NCBI GenBank assembly: GCA_964557845.1
Contig: CAZLBV010000033.1
Coordinates: 1-55,925 of the forward strand
Direction of reading: 5' to 3'
Origin: CAZLBV01 sp964557845
GTDB lineage: Bacteria; Acidobacteriota; Aminicenantia; Aminicenantales; Aminicenantaceae
DNA length: 55,925 bases
A program made the translations under genes and the position numbers. How positions within the stretch are numbered: position 1 is the stretch's first letter; every line of letters begins with the position of its first letter. The notes beneath the pieces were generated by a model. That model ran no database searches, was not told the origin of the DNA, and worked only from the letters and a program-made list of their open reading frames with translations. This document shows positions 15,739 through 24,740 of the stretch, one piece after another.

Positions 15739-15934
15739 TTAAATACATCTATTTTCAATCTTGAACCTATACTTTCGGAAAGCAGGAATTATTGAATCGG
15801 TCATTGTGCTGGTTAGATTTATTATCGGCCTATTTTACTGATGATCCAGGAATATTTGGTTTTTGCATGTTTTGTGTGCGAAAATTTTGTATCGTAATTA
15901 AATTATAGATTTATGTTTAATTAAGGAATGGGGA
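15728..15934. other. Convergent intergenic region with long inverted repeat, no gene seen
   Basis: 207 bases between the converging beta-propeller gene and efp. It contains most of the 22-bp inverted repeat and its 85-base loop. No clear T-run follows either arm, so a standard intrinsic terminator is not evident even though both genes end here. Confidence 0.7.
15824..15845. repeat. 22-base inverted repeat, right arm
   Basis: Perfect reverse complement of 15717-15738, located 90 bases beyond the stop codon of efp on the opposite strand. Confidence 0.9.
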
Positions 15935-16498
15935 TTATTTTTTCACCCGTTCGAGGTATTTGTCATCGCGGGTATCTATGCGGACTATATCCCCTTTATT
16001 AATGAACTGAGGGACATTCAGAGTGATGCCGGTCTCAAGCGTAGCTGGTTTATAGCTGGCGGTTTGAGTGGCGCCTTTCAGGAAAGGTTCGGTTTCTATG
16101 ACTTTGAGCTCGAGAAACAAAGGAGGCTCGATTCCGACCGGCTCTCCTTCATACATCTCTATAGTGAAAACAACATTGGGTACAAGATAATTTATAGAGC
16201 TGCCGATGGTATCTTCATCCAGTTTGATCTGTTCATAGTTTTCCAAGTTCATAAAAATATAATGATCCCCTTCCTGATAAAGATATTCCATCTCTATAGA
16301 TTCCAAGTAAACCTGTTCTACTCTATCCTTGGACCTAAACCTATAATCATGGAGTGAGTGATCCGATAACTTTCTCAATTTTGTCTGCATCAGCGCCTGT
16401 CCTTTTCCTGGGGTTACGTGGGTTGTATCCAGGACTTTGTAGAGTTCATCATCTACCTTGATTATCATTCCTTTTCTTAATTGAGTTGCATTTATCAT
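15935..16498 (-). CDS. efp: Translation elongation factor P
   Basis: 187 residues, the normal length, with all three beta-barrel domains. The loop that reaches the peptidyl-transferase centre is VTPGKGQAL, with Lys32 at its tip. This is the Lys-type loop (modified in relatives by beta-lysylation or aminopentanol), not the Arg/rhamnose type. The C-terminal SYKPATLETGITLNVPQFI is the conserved domain III. EF-P rescues ribosomes stalled on polyproline. AAGGAT precedes the ATG at good spacing. It is downstream of the GHMP kinase gene on the minus strand (27-base gap). No modification enzyme gene is in the window. Confidence 0.97.
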   Translation of the reverse strand: MINATQLRKGMIIKVDDELYKVLDTTHVTPGKGQALMQTKLRKLSDHSLHDYRFRSKDRVEQVYLESIEMEYLYQEGDHYIFMNLENYEQIKLDEDTIGSSINYLVPNVVFTIEMYEGEPVGIEPPLFLELKVIETEPFLKGATQTASYKPATLETGITLNVPQFINKGDIVRIDTRDDKYLERVKK

Positions 16499-16525
16499 TT
16501 TATTATCCTTAGACTGTGTTCCTAA

Positions 16526-17605
16526 TCAATTTTCTACTCTGGCCCCTTCATCCACTTTCACGATATAGGCTTTGGTATCCAGCTTACGCAGCTCTTCGGC
16601 GATAAAATCTGCTTTTCCGGGGGCGTAGGCAAATATACAGCCTCCCAATCCTGATCCATTAATTTTCGCCCCCAGGGCTCCGTTTTCGAGTGTGGTTTCG
16701 ATCATCTTATTCAATTTAGGCGTAGAGATCTTTAGATAGTCTCTCATGACTTCTTGTTGTCGTGAGAGTAGATCTCCGAAATGATGATGATCGAAACTGT
16801 TTGACATAAAAAGCTTTTCTCCCTCGGCTGTAATATCTCTTGTTTTTAAGGTTCCTTTCAGCAGTCTTTTTTCAACATCAGACAATTTTTCAATCTCCGT
16901 CTTTTCTTCTAAGCCCATCGGAGAATTAAGATTGAAATCCTTCAATCTTCTTTTTATTTTACTTATTCCGGTTAAAACATTGTTTTTGATGTGGGAAAGA
17001 GTGCCGGTGGTGTTTTTTCTAATAAGAGAATCTGCCAGGACGAATTCTTTTAAAGGCTGATCAAACTGTCTGACTGAAAAGTTATCTCCAGAATAGACGT
17101 TTACGACTCCGCCCAGAGAGGAGGCATAATGATCCATTTTTCCGCCGGGTTCTTTGAACTCGGCCACTTCCGAGAGAAATCCAAGCTCCGCGATATCCTC
17201 GGGACAATTAGCCCGTTCATCTCTGGCTGCTTCTAGAAGAAATTTTATCCATGCGATCACCATTGCAGATGAGCTGGATGTCCCAGAATTAATGGGTATG
17301 GTCCCCTGGATCCTGCAATCCCAGCCCTTTGAAATGAGAACTTTGTTTCTTCTCAGAACGTTGATAACACTCCTTAGATAATCCCTTTCCTGCAGATATT
17401 TGATTTCTTTTTCCAAAGCGAATTCATCTTTTTCCCCAATGTCAGGAAGATCGAGGAAAAAAATGCTGTCTGGGCGAGATTTTCCCTGAATTGTGACCCT
17501 TAGATTTATAGCTGCTGCTATGATCGGAAGGCCGAAGTAGTCCTGGTGTTCTCCCAAAAGACATAATCTGCCCGGAGCAGAGACTTTTAATTCAGAATCT
17601 ATCAT
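16526..17605 (-). CDS. GHMP kinase, galactokinase-like
   Basis: 359 residues. The three GHMP motifs are present: SAPGRLCLLGEHQDYFG near the N-terminus (galactokinase-type GRxxLxGEHxDY), INSGTSSSSAMVIAW (Gly/Ser-rich ATP loop) and AKINGSGLGGCIFAY near the C-terminus. The catalytic Asp probably lies in GGKMDHYASS. The best fit is a galactokinase-family sugar kinase, which phosphorylates a sugar at C1 with ATP, but the substrate (galactose, N-acetylgalactosamine or another) is not readable. No other Leloir-pathway gene is nearby. It diverges from the MBL hydrolase gene. Confidence 0.8.
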   Translation of the reverse strand: MIDSELKVSAPGRLCLLGEHQDYFGLPIIAAAINLRVTIQGKSRPDSIFFLDLPDIGEKDEFALEKEIKYLQERDYLRSVINVLRRNKVLISKGWDCRIQGTIPINSGTSSSSAMVIAWIKFLLEAARDERANCPEDIAELGFLSEVAEFKEPGGKMDHYASSLGGVVNVYSGDNFSVRQFDQPLKEFVLADSLIRKNTTGTLSHIKNNVLTGISKIKRRLKDFNLNSPMGLEEKTEIEKLSDVEKRLLKGTLKTRDITAEGEKLFMSNSFDHHHFGDLLSRQQEVMRDYLKISTPKLNKMIETTLENGALGAKINGSGLGGCIFAYAPGKADFIAEELRKLDTKAYIVKVDEGARVEN

Positions 17606-17688
17606 GATTCATTATTATCTAAAATACTTAAACCCTGTCAACTCTTGTATTCTAAACTATTCATAAAAAATGCGAAAAAAAGCTGTTG

Positions 17689-17716
17689 TTGATTTGTTTT
17701 TTGTTTTCTTTATAAA
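17689..17716 (+). promoter_or_regulatory. Candidate promoter for the MBL hydrolase gene
   Basis: TTGATT (17689-17694), a 16-base spacer, and TATAAA (17711-17716). The -10 ends only 11 bases before the ATG at 17728, so the mRNA leader would be about five bases (nearly leaderless). Confidence 0.4.
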
Positions 17717-17727
17717 ATGGACAGAGA

Positions 17728-18504
17728 ATGACTGAATTGACATTTTTAGGGACAGCAGGATTTGTTGCTACCGGAAAAAGAGATAATGTGGCTTTTGTTA
17801 TCAGTCAAGATAAAGATCTGGTTTTGGTCGATTGTCCTGGCAGTGTCTATCACAAGCTGAAAAAAGCCGGATTTGATCCTAAGGCAGTACGAGCCTTATT
17901 GGTGACTCATATCCATCCCGATCATATTTATGGGCTTCCTTCTCTTATTCACAGCCTGATGCTGGACGATTGTGAATTAGATCTCTTCGGGACAGAAACA
18001 GCTGTAAGCTTCTGCCGGAAATATCTGGATATGTTTCATTTGTTGGAAGCAAAAATAAAATGCAGAGTAAATTTCAGAGCTGTGCAAGAACAAGAGATCA
18101 TCCATCTAATGCCCTGGATCGATATTCTCTCGATGAGGATTCCTCATCATGAATCCTCCTTTGCTTATTTCATCAAATTAACAAAAGAGAATAAATTGCT
18201 GGTCTATTCAGGTGATACTCCTGAATATCCTCCTCTTTTTAAAGCCTCTGCCGGCGCGGATTACCTCATTCATGACTGCAGTTCGACTTCAAATATGTTT
18301 GCCAAATATCCTTTTTTGTACAGCACCCATACTCATTCACTAAAATTGGGGATCAGGGCGGCAGAAGCGGAAATAAAATGCCTTATTCCTTGCCATTTTT
18401 TCAGTAGAGAAGGCACCTTGGTGGAAGAGATTAAAGAGGAGATAAAGCAAAATTTCTTTGGAAAAATAATAATTCCTAGTGATCTTGATAGAATATTACT
18501 TTAA
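17728..18504 (+). CDS. MBL-fold metallo-hydrolase, RNase Z-like
   Basis: 258 residues. The zinc motif HxHxDH is present as VTHIHPDHIYGL near residue 60, with further ligands in MRIPHHES, LLVYSGDTPEY (Asp) and CLIPCHFF (His). The pattern fits the RNase Z/beta-lactamase-fold group of cytosolic hydrolases, but the protein lacks the long exosite typical of RNase Z, so tRNA processing is not assured. It heads a plus-strand run with an amidohydrolase and a cation exchanger; the gaps are 48 and 15 bases. A weak GGACAGAG before the ATG may be the ribosome site. Confidence 0.8.
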   Translation: MTELTFLGTAGFVATGKRDNVAFVISQDKDLVLVDCPGSVYHKLKKAGFDPKAVRALLVTHIHPDHIYGLPSLIHSLMLDDCELDLFGTETAVSFCRKYLDMFHLLEAKIKCRVNFRAVQEQEIIHLMPWIDILSMRIPHHESSFAYFIKLTKENKLLVYSGDTPEYPPLFKASAGADYLIHDCSSTSNMFAKYPFLYSTHTHSLKLGIRAAEAEIKCLIPCHFFSREGTLVEEIKEEIKQNFFGKIIIPSDLDRILL

Positions 18505-18552
18505 GATAGGCATTTTCATGCGGATTTTAGCTTTATTTAAAGGAATGATAAT

Positions 18553-20163
18553 ATGGAAAAAGCAGATTTGATCCTTTTTAATGGAACCGTCTATACTATG
18601 AATCCTGCGAGACCAAGAGCGGCTGCCATTGCAATAAGAGACGGCCAGATCTTAACGGCCGGTGATGATCAGGAGATAATGGTTTTTAAGGGGGTGAAAT
18701 CGGAATGTATAGACCTGGGCGGCAAGGCGGTGCTTCCGGGATTCATAGATGCTCACACCCATTTTCTGGACGGTGGGATGGCGTTATCTGATGTACAGCT
18801 GCGGGGTGCCGTTGATAAAGAAGATTTTGTATCCAGGATCCAGAGCAAAACGAAAGACTTGAAGCCCGGAGAATGGATCTTGAATGGGGACTGGGATCAC
18901 CAAGGATTTATTGAACCTGAACTACCCAGAAAGGAGTGGATCGATCCTGTGACTCCGGAAAATCCGGTTTGCATTAACCGGATCGATAAACACACTTTCC
19001 TGGTAAACAGCCTTGCCCTAAAAGCAGCGGGGATAAACCGCCATACGGATTCTCCCCAGGGTGGAAAAATTGAAAAGGATATTGGGGATGGAGAACCGAC
19101 GGGAATTTTGAAGGATGCCGCCATTAATCTGGTTTCCAGGATCATACCTGAACCGGGAATTCAAGCTAAAAAGGAAGCTGCCCTCAGAGCTGTTGCTCAT
19201 GCCCACTCCTTAGGTGTGACTTCAATTCATGATATGGCCTATTCCACTGATAATTTTGATGTATATTCAGAACTTCTGCGGGCAGGAGATCTGAATATCC
19301 GGGTATATTTGTACATACCTATTGCTGCCATTAATGAATTCCGGGAAAGAGAAAGAAGCGTACCGGAAAAGAACAGAAGGTTTAAACTCGGGGGATTAAA
19401 AGCGTTTGTGGATGGTTCCCTGGGAGCATCTACTGCCTTATTTTTCGAACCTTACCTGGATAATCCTACTGAGAAAGGTATTCTGATTTCCGATATGTAT
19501 CCTGAAGGCATCATGGAAAAGAGGCTTTTCCAAGCTGACAATGAAAAACTCCAGGTTGCTGTTCATGCCATTGGTGATAGAGCCAATCATATTATTCTCG
19601 ATATTATGGAAAAAGTGATCACTGCCAATGGTCATAGGGACCGGAGGTGGCGGATAGAACATACCCAGCATATTATTCCCGATGACATTACCCGAATGGG
19701 CCGGTTAGGGATTATCGCTTCGGTTCAGCCTTATCACTCCTATGATGATGGCTGCTGGGCCCATCTTAAGATCGGCCAGGAAAGAGTACGTTGGTCCTAT
19801 CCTTTTCGATCTTTGTTGCAAGCGGGGGTTAAAATAGCCTGCGGTTCTGATTGGACGGTGGCGCCGTTAAATCCTCTTTTGGGGATCTTTTCGGCAGTAA
19901 CACGAAAAACCAGGGATGGAAAACATCCGGACGGTTGGATCCCGGAGGAAAAGATCTCTTTGGAGGAAGCTGTTAAAGGATTCACCGTAAATCCTGCTTT
20001 TGTTGAAGGCAGTGAAGATTTCAAAGGGATGATTGCACCTGGAAAAATTGCCGATATTGTGGTATTAAACCAGGATATATTCTCTATCCCTTCTAATGAG
20101 ATTGAGAATGCCGAGGTTTTCATGACTGTTTTTGAGGGACATATCGTGTACCAAAAAAAATAA
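18553..20163 (+). CDS. YtcJ-like amidohydrolase (amidohydrolase 3 family)
   Basis: 536 residues. The N-terminal NGTVYTMNPARPRAAAIAI and the metal motif GFIDAHTHFLDGG are typical of this family. Other metal-site and family marks are FVDGSLGASTALF, AVHAIGDRANH, RIEHTQHI, CGSDWTVAPLNP and, at the C-terminus, GKIADIVVLNQDIFSI. Members hydrolyse exo-cyclic amides or related bonds; most have no known physiological substrate. AAAGGAA precedes the ATG. It lies 48 bases downstream of the MBL gene and 15 bases before the exchanger gene, suggesting one transcript. Confidence 0.88.
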   Translation: MEKADLILFNGTVYTMNPARPRAAAIAIRDGQILTAGDDQEIMVFKGVKSECIDLGGKAVLPGFIDAHTHFLDGGMALSDVQLRGAVDKEDFVSRIQSKTKDLKPGEWILNGDWDHQGFIEPELPRKEWIDPVTPENPVCINRIDKHTFLVNSLALKAAGINRHTDSPQGGKIEKDIGDGEPTGILKDAAINLVSRIIPEPGIQAKKEAALRAVAHAHSLGVTSIHDMAYSTDNFDVYSELLRAGDLNIRVYLYIPIAAINEFRERERSVPEKNRRFKLGGLKAFVDGSLGASTALFFEPYLDNPTEKGILISDMYPEGIMEKRLFQADNEKLQVAVHAIGDRANHIILDIMEKVITANGHRDRRWRIEHTQHIIPDDITRMGRLGIIASVQPYHSYDDGCWAHLKIGQERVRWSYPFRSLLQAGVKIACGSDWTVAPLNPLLGIFSAVTRKTRDGKHPDGWIPEEKISLEEAVKGFTVNPAFVEGSEDFKGMIAPGKIADIVVLNQDIFSIPSNEIENAEVFMTVFEGHIVYQKK

Positions 20164-20178
20164 TTTTATAATAAGAAA

Positions 20179-21159
20179 ATGATCTATTTACATTTCTTTC
20201 TTTTAATGATTTCTTTTGCGGTTCTGTTCAAATGTGCCGATTTTTTTGTGAGCGGAGCCTCCAATATCGCAGTTTGCCTGAACATACCTAAGATGGTGAT
20301 CGGAATAGTGCTGGTTAGTCTGGCGACTACAGCACCCGAATTCGCTGTTTCTGTTCAGGCTGCTTTTTTAAACCATCCTGAGATCGCGTTAGGAAATGCT
20401 ATCGGTTCTGTTATTTGTGATGATGGTATCGCTTTGGCTTTGGCAGCTATAATTGCTCCGGTGGCGATCGTAGTCAACTGTAAAATGCTCAAGATCGTTG
20501 GAGTCTTTTTGCTTTCCATAGACATTATCGGTTATCTGATGGCAAAAAACGGAACGGTCGGCAGATTGGAAGGAGCCTTTTTTGTTATTCTTCTGGTGGG
20601 GTATTTCTGGATCATTTTAAAATCGAAAAAAATTAGGATGATTGGTTTCAGCCAGGTTCCAGACATAAATTCCGATCCTGAATTATGTGAGCTGCCTCTA
20701 AAGCAAAGATTGAAAAAACCAGTTTTATTATTTTCTATCGGTCTGGTCGGTGTCATTTTAACCAGCCGGATCGTATTAGAGTCCTCTATCAGGATTGCTC
20801 ATCATTTTAATATTTCGGAGACAATAATAGGTTTAACGGTCATTGCTGTTGGTACCTCCTTGCCTGAGATCAGCACCTGTATCACAGCCGCTCTCAAGAG
20901 GGAAGGAGAAATTGCTGTCGGGAATATCATAGGGGCTGATATCTTGAATGTTTTGTGGATAATCGGGGTTTCCGCTATGGTTAATCCTATTACTGTCGAT
21001 AAAGAGGTCATAAACTTTAGTTTTCCCTTCATGATCCTGATTGTTGCGGTCATGCTCGGGTTGATGCGCATAGGCTGCCGGTTGGGGAAAATTAAGGGAA
21101 TAGTTCTGTTTGTCCTGTATTTGCTCTATCTATATCTTACACTCACTCTTTTTACTTAA
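20179..21159 (+). CDS. Ca2+/Na+ (CaCA family, YrbG-like) exchanger
   Basis: 326 residues with about ten hydrophobic helices. The two alpha repeats of the CaCA superfamily are visible: SLATTAPEFAVSVQAAF with GNAIGSVICDDGIAL in the first half and VIAVGTSLPEISTCITAA with GNIIGADILNVLW in the second. The Glu residues in APEFAVS and LPEISTC are the ion ligands. It would exchange Ca2+ (or K+) for Na+ or H+ across the inner membrane. No regulatory domain is present. The gene follows the amidohydrolase by 15 bases. Confidence 0.9.
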   Translation: MIYLHFFLLMISFAVLFKCADFFVSGASNIAVCLNIPKMVIGIVLVSLATTAPEFAVSVQAAFLNHPEIALGNAIGSVICDDGIALALAAIIAPVAIVVNCKMLKIVGVFLLSIDIIGYLMAKNGTVGRLEGAFFVILLVGYFWIILKSKKIRMIGFSQVPDINSDPELCELPLKQRLKKPVLLFSIGLVGVILTSRIVLESSIRIAHHFNISETIIGLTVIAVGTSLPEISTCITAALKREGEIAVGNIIGADILNVLWIIGVSAMVNPITVDKEVINFSFPFMILIVAVMLGLMRIGCRLGKIKGIVLFVLYLLYLYLTLTLFT

Positions 21160-21230
21160 TTTAAATAATTAGATGTTTGACTTATAGCTTTAATTTGATA
21201 TTATGTTTTCCTTTGATTCTGGAGGTAACA

Positions 21231-22334
21231 ATGAACATTGGAGTGATAAATGAGAGTAATAAAATCGAAAATCGTGCCGGCCTTTCTCCTAGTGGTGTCT
21301 CCCTTTTGGTGGAAAAAGGTCATTCAGTCTACCTCCAAGCGGGGGCAGGATTAAAAGCTGGATATTCCAATGAAGATTATACTTCTCTTGGGGCTAATAT
21401 CGTGTTCACTAAAGAAGAAGTTTTCGGACGGTCGGATGTTGTCCTCAATATATCTCCCTTAAATTCAGAAGAATCAAGCCTGGTTAAACCAGATCAGATC
21501 TTATTTGGATTTCATCATGTGGCGGTGGCCCGCAAGAATATTGTTGAAGAACTCATGGCGAAAAAGGTGACGATGATCGGCTATGAAATTATGTCAGACG
21601 ATGACAGCTCCCTGCCTTTTATTGAGAGCCTGAGTGAGATCGCAGGTGATATGTGTCAAGTCATTGCTGGATATAACCTTCAGACTAATCTGGGCGGCCG
21701 GGGATTGGTGATAGGCGGCGTGGTCAGTGTCCCCCCTGCAACTGCAGTTGTGGTCGGCAGCGGAATCTTAGCCCGGAGTGCGATCAAGACCATGCTGCTT
21801 GCCGGGGCCCACACCATTGCTCTAGGGCATAATATAGATGGCTTGCGCAGAATAGAGGAGATTACCGCAGGCAGGGCGGTGACTCTTATGGCCAGTAATT
21901 ACAATTTAGCTCGCATGACCAAAATAGCGGATATTCTCATAGGTGCAGTATTAAAACCCGGTGAGAGAGCTCCTGTCATGATCACGCGCAAAATGGTAAA
22001 AACAATGAAGAAAGGGTCGATTATAATCGATCTTTCCATTGACCAAGGAGGTTGTATAGAGACCAGCCGTCCGACGACCTTAGAGAATCCAACTTTTGTG
22101 GATGAAGGTGTTATTCATTATTGTGTTCCCAATATAACCTCGGCTGTAAGCCGGACTTCTACCAAGGTTCTATCCAATCTGGTCGTTCCTTATCTCATTG
22201 AAATGGGAGAAATAGGTGTAGCTGAGGCGTTAAAGGCTAATTCGATATTGGCCAGAGGGCTCTATATTTATAAAGGTGATCTGGTTAAGAAAAATATTGC
22301 AGAAAGATTTGGATTAAATTATAAAGCAATCTAA
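21231..22334 (+). CDS. Alanine dehydrogenase-like protein lacking the catalytic Lys
   Basis: 367 residues from ATG 21231, chosen because GGAGG lies 5 bases upstream; a TTG at 21177 would add 18 hydrophobic residues that do not fit the family. The AlaDH/transhydrogenase-alpha fold is clear: VINESNKIENRAGLSP at the start, AVVVGSGILARSAIKTMLLAGA (NAD Rossmann), DLSIDQGGCIETSRPTT and HYCVPNITSAVSRTST. Numbered from this Met, Arg15 and His96 match the AlaDH active site, but residue 75, normally the catalytic Lys in the KEP motif, is Ser (LNISPLN). It may have another substrate or serve only as an NAD-binding protein. It leads the redox gene cluster and is 16 bases from the NuoE-like gene. Confidence 0.8.
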   Translation: MNIGVINESNKIENRAGLSPSGVSLLVEKGHSVYLQAGAGLKAGYSNEDYTSLGANIVFTKEEVFGRSDVVLNISPLNSEESSLVKPDQILFGFHHVAVARKNIVEELMAKKVTMIGYEIMSDDDSSLPFIESLSEIAGDMCQVIAGYNLQTNLGGRGLVIGGVVSVPPATAVVVGSGILARSAIKTMLLAGAHTIALGHNIDGLRRIEEITAGRAVTLMASNYNLARMTKIADILIGAVLKPGERAPVMITRKMVKTMKKGSIIIDLSIDQGGCIETSRPTTLENPTFVDEGVIHYCVPNITSAVSRTSTKVLSNLVVPYLIEMGEIGVAEALKANSILARGLYIYKGDLVKKNIAERFGLNYKAI

Positions 22335-22350
22335 TAATTAATAGGTTCAA

Positions 22351-22818
22351 ATGGATAAGACAGAATACAAAAAAGCTATCAGTCAATTCGGGAATAAACA
22401 AAAGGAACTCATTCACATCTTACACAAAGTGCAGAGTGAGTTTGGCTATATTCCTCCCGAGGCAATTAATGTTGTAGCCAAGCACCTACGGATCTCGGAA
22501 AGTGAGATTTATGGAGTACTTACATTCTATAAAGCTTTCAGCCTTGAACCTCGCGGAGAACATCTTATTACTATCTGTATGGGAACCGCCTGTCATGTCA
22601 GGGGAGCTCCCAGGATCCTGGATGAGTTCAGCCGCCGTTTGGGCATTAATGCCGGAGAAACAACCGCGGATAATAAATTCACTCTGGAAACAGTTAATTG
22701 TGTAGGGGCTTGTGCCTTAGGTCCAATTGCCATTACAGACGGTGAATATCATGGACAAATGAAAACCAGTGATGTTGAGAAACTCATAGAAGCAATAAAA
22801 ACCGAAGAAAGGGATTAG
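22351..22818 (+). CDS. NuoE/HndA-like [2Fe-2S] subunit
   Basis: 155 residues, thioredoxin-like ferredoxin of the NADH-dehydrogenase 24 kDa family. The N-terminal helical part includes ILHKVQSEFGYIPPEAI and SEIYGVLTFYKAF. The four cluster cysteines are in ICMGTACHVRGAP and NCVGACALGP. In electron-bifurcating and NAD-linked hydrogenases and dehydrogenases this subunit carries one [2Fe-2S] cluster next to the NuoF-like flavoprotein, which is the next gene here (8-base gap). It belongs to the operon 21231-29677. Confidence 0.93.
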   Translation: MDKTEYKKAISQFGNKQKELIHILHKVQSEFGYIPPEAINVVAKHLRISESEIYGVLTFYKAFSLEPRGEHLITICMGTACHVRGAPRILDEFSRRLGINAGETTADNKFTLETVNCVGACALGPIAITDGEYHGQMKTSDVEKLIEAIKTEERD

Positions 22819-22826
22819 GTCGGTAA

Positions 22827-24740
22827 ATGGAAAAAAACAAGATCAAGAAATTAGAGGAATTAAGAGCTGAGATTTCCGAATCCAGAAAACAGGAAAAGAC
22901 TACGGTTACTATTTGTGCTGGAACCGGCTGCCATGCTTATGGTTGCATGAATATCTCCGCGGCCTTTAAGGAGTCCATCAAAAGACAGAACCTTCAGGAA
23001 AAAGTTGATGTCAGGACTACCGGATGCCACGGATTTTGTGAGCGGGGCCCCATTGTAGTCATCCAACCTGAGGGTATTTTTTATCAGAGAGTCAAACTAA
23101 ATGATGTTGAAGAAATTATCTCGGAGACTGTTCTCAACAATAACGTGATCGACCGGCTGCTGTACGAAGATCCCAAAACCGAAACTAAGATCATAAAGGA
23201 AAAAGATGTTCCCTTTTATAAAAAACAAAAACGGATCGTCTTTGAGAATAACGGATTCATCGATCCTACCGAGATCAAAGATTATATTGCTTTAGGGGGA
23301 TATGAAGCTTTGTCCAAAGCTCTTTTTGAAATGACCTCGGAAGAGGTGATCGAAGAGATTAAGAAATCCGGACTGAGAGGAAGGGGAGGAGCCGGATTTT
23401 TAACTGGAGTTAAATGGGAGATCTGCCGGTCCTACTCTTCTCTGGTTAGGTACATTATATGCAATGCTGATGAAGGGGACCCCGGGGCCTATATGGACAG
23501 AAGCCTTTTGGAGGGAAATCCCCATAGTGTGATCGAAGGAATGATCATCGGAGCCTATGCTATTGGGGCAACAGAGGGATATATTTATGTGAGAATGGAA
23601 TATCCTCTGGCGGTGGAAAACGTCACCATCGCAATAAAACAGGCTGAGGATTTGGGATTATTAGGAGATTCTATTCTTGATTCCGAGTTCAATTTTAAGA
23701 TTCATATTTTTAAAGGTGCGGGAGCCTTTGTTTCCGGAGAGGAAACCTCCTTGATCGCTTCTATTGAAGGAAGGAGAGCCTTTCCGACCCAAAAACCTCC
23801 TTTTCCAGCCCAAAAGGGCTTGTGGGGGAAACCGACCAACATAAACAATGTTGAAACTTGGTCCAATGTCCCTCAGATCATAAGTAAGGGGGCTGATTGG
23901 TTTTCAGATATCGGGACAAAAACCAGTAAAGGAACCAAGATTTTCTCTCTGGTAGGAAAAATAAACAATACCGGATTGGTGGAAGTTCCCATGGGAATTA
24001 CACTAAGAGAGATCATTTATGAAATAGGTGGTGGGATCAAGGATGGAAAAAAGTTTAAGGCTGTCCAGACAGGAGGGCCATCTGGGGGTTGTATTCCTGC
24101 ATCCATGCTGGATCTTCCCATTGACTTTGATACTTTGAAAAAAGCAGGATCCATGATGGGTTCAGGAGGGATGATCGTCATGGATGAGGATACCTGCATG
24201 GTAGATGTTGCCCGCTACTTTCTTAATTTTACTCAAGAAGAATCCTGTGGAAAGTGTGTTCCCTGCCGGGTCGGCACTAAACAGCTGGTGAATATTCTCA
24301 CTCGGATCACACAGGGAGAAGGCGAGGAAGAAGATATTCAAAGATTAAAGGATTTAGCCGAAACCATTAAAGCCGGTTCTTTATGCGGCTTAGGCCAGAC
24401 AGCCCCCAATCCGGTGCTTACTACTCTGCAATACTTTCAAGATGAATATGAGGCTCACATTAAAGAAGGCAGCTGCCCCGCTCTTTCCTGTAAAGATTTG
24501 ATCTGTTATTACATCGACCCGGATAAGTGTGTCGGCTGTCTCCTTTGTAAGAAAAACTGTCCGGTTAATGCCATCAGCGGAGAACGTAAAGAGGTTCATG
24601 TGATCGATCAGTCCCTGTGTATCAAATGCGGGGTTTGTATGGATGTCTGTCCGCCCAAGGTTTCGGCGGTTTCTAAATATACTGGAAACAAGAGAAAGGA
24701 AATACTAAAACAAGCCTCCGCGAAAAGAGATGGAAAATGA
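22827..24740 (+). CDS. NuoF/HndC-like NADH-binding flavoprotein with extra FeS domains
   Basis: 637 residues. The N-terminal ~110 residues form a second thioredoxin-like [2Fe-2S] domain (TICAGTGCHAYGC, then TTGCHGFCERGP). The core has the FMN/NADH motifs GLRGRGGAGFLTGVKW and CNADEGDPGAYMDR and the [4Fe-4S] N3 site ESCGKCVPCRVGTK with SLCGLG. The C-terminus adds two [4Fe-4S] sites, CVGCLLCKKNCP and CIKCGVCMDVCP. This layout is that of HndC/HydB-type subunits, which oxidise or reduce NAD(P) and, in bifurcating complexes, link it to ferredoxin. The gene overlaps the next one by four bases (ATGA), so translation is coupled. Confidence 0.93.
   Translation: MEKNKIKKLEELRAEISESRKQEKTTVTICAGTGCHAYGCMNISAAFKESIKRQNLQEKVDVRTTGCHGFCERGPIVVIQPEGIFYQRVKLNDVEEIISETVLNNNVIDRLLYEDPKTETKIIKEKDVPFYKKQKRIVFENNGFIDPTEIKDYIALGGYEALSKALFEMTSEEVIEEIKKSGLRGRGGAGFLTGVKWEICRSYSSLVRYIICNADEGDPGAYMDRSLLEGNPHSVIEGMIIGAYAIGATEGYIYVRMEYPLAVENVTIAIKQAEDLGLLGDSILDSEFNFKIHIFKGAGAFVSGEETSLIASIEGRRAFPTQKPPFPAQKGLWGKPTNINNVETWSNVPQIISKGADWFSDIGTKTSKGTKIFSLVGKINNTGLVEVPMGITLREIIYEIGGGIKDGKKFKAVQTGGPSGGCIPASMLDLPIDFDTLKKAGSMMGSGGMIVMDEDTCMVDVARYFLNFTQEESCGKCVPCRVGTKQLVNILTRITQGEGEEEDIQRLKDLAETIKAGSLCGLGQTAPNPVLTTLQYFQDEYEAHIKEGSCPALSCKDLICYYIDPDKCVGCLLCKKNCPVNAISGERKEVHVIDQSLCIKCGVCMDVCPPKVSAVSKYTGNKRKEILKQASAKRDGK

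Noticed and set aside
14969..15748. 259-codon minus-strand ORF inside the beta-propeller gene
   Set aside because: Lies fully antisense to the well-supported propeller gene, shows no recognised domain and lacks a start context.
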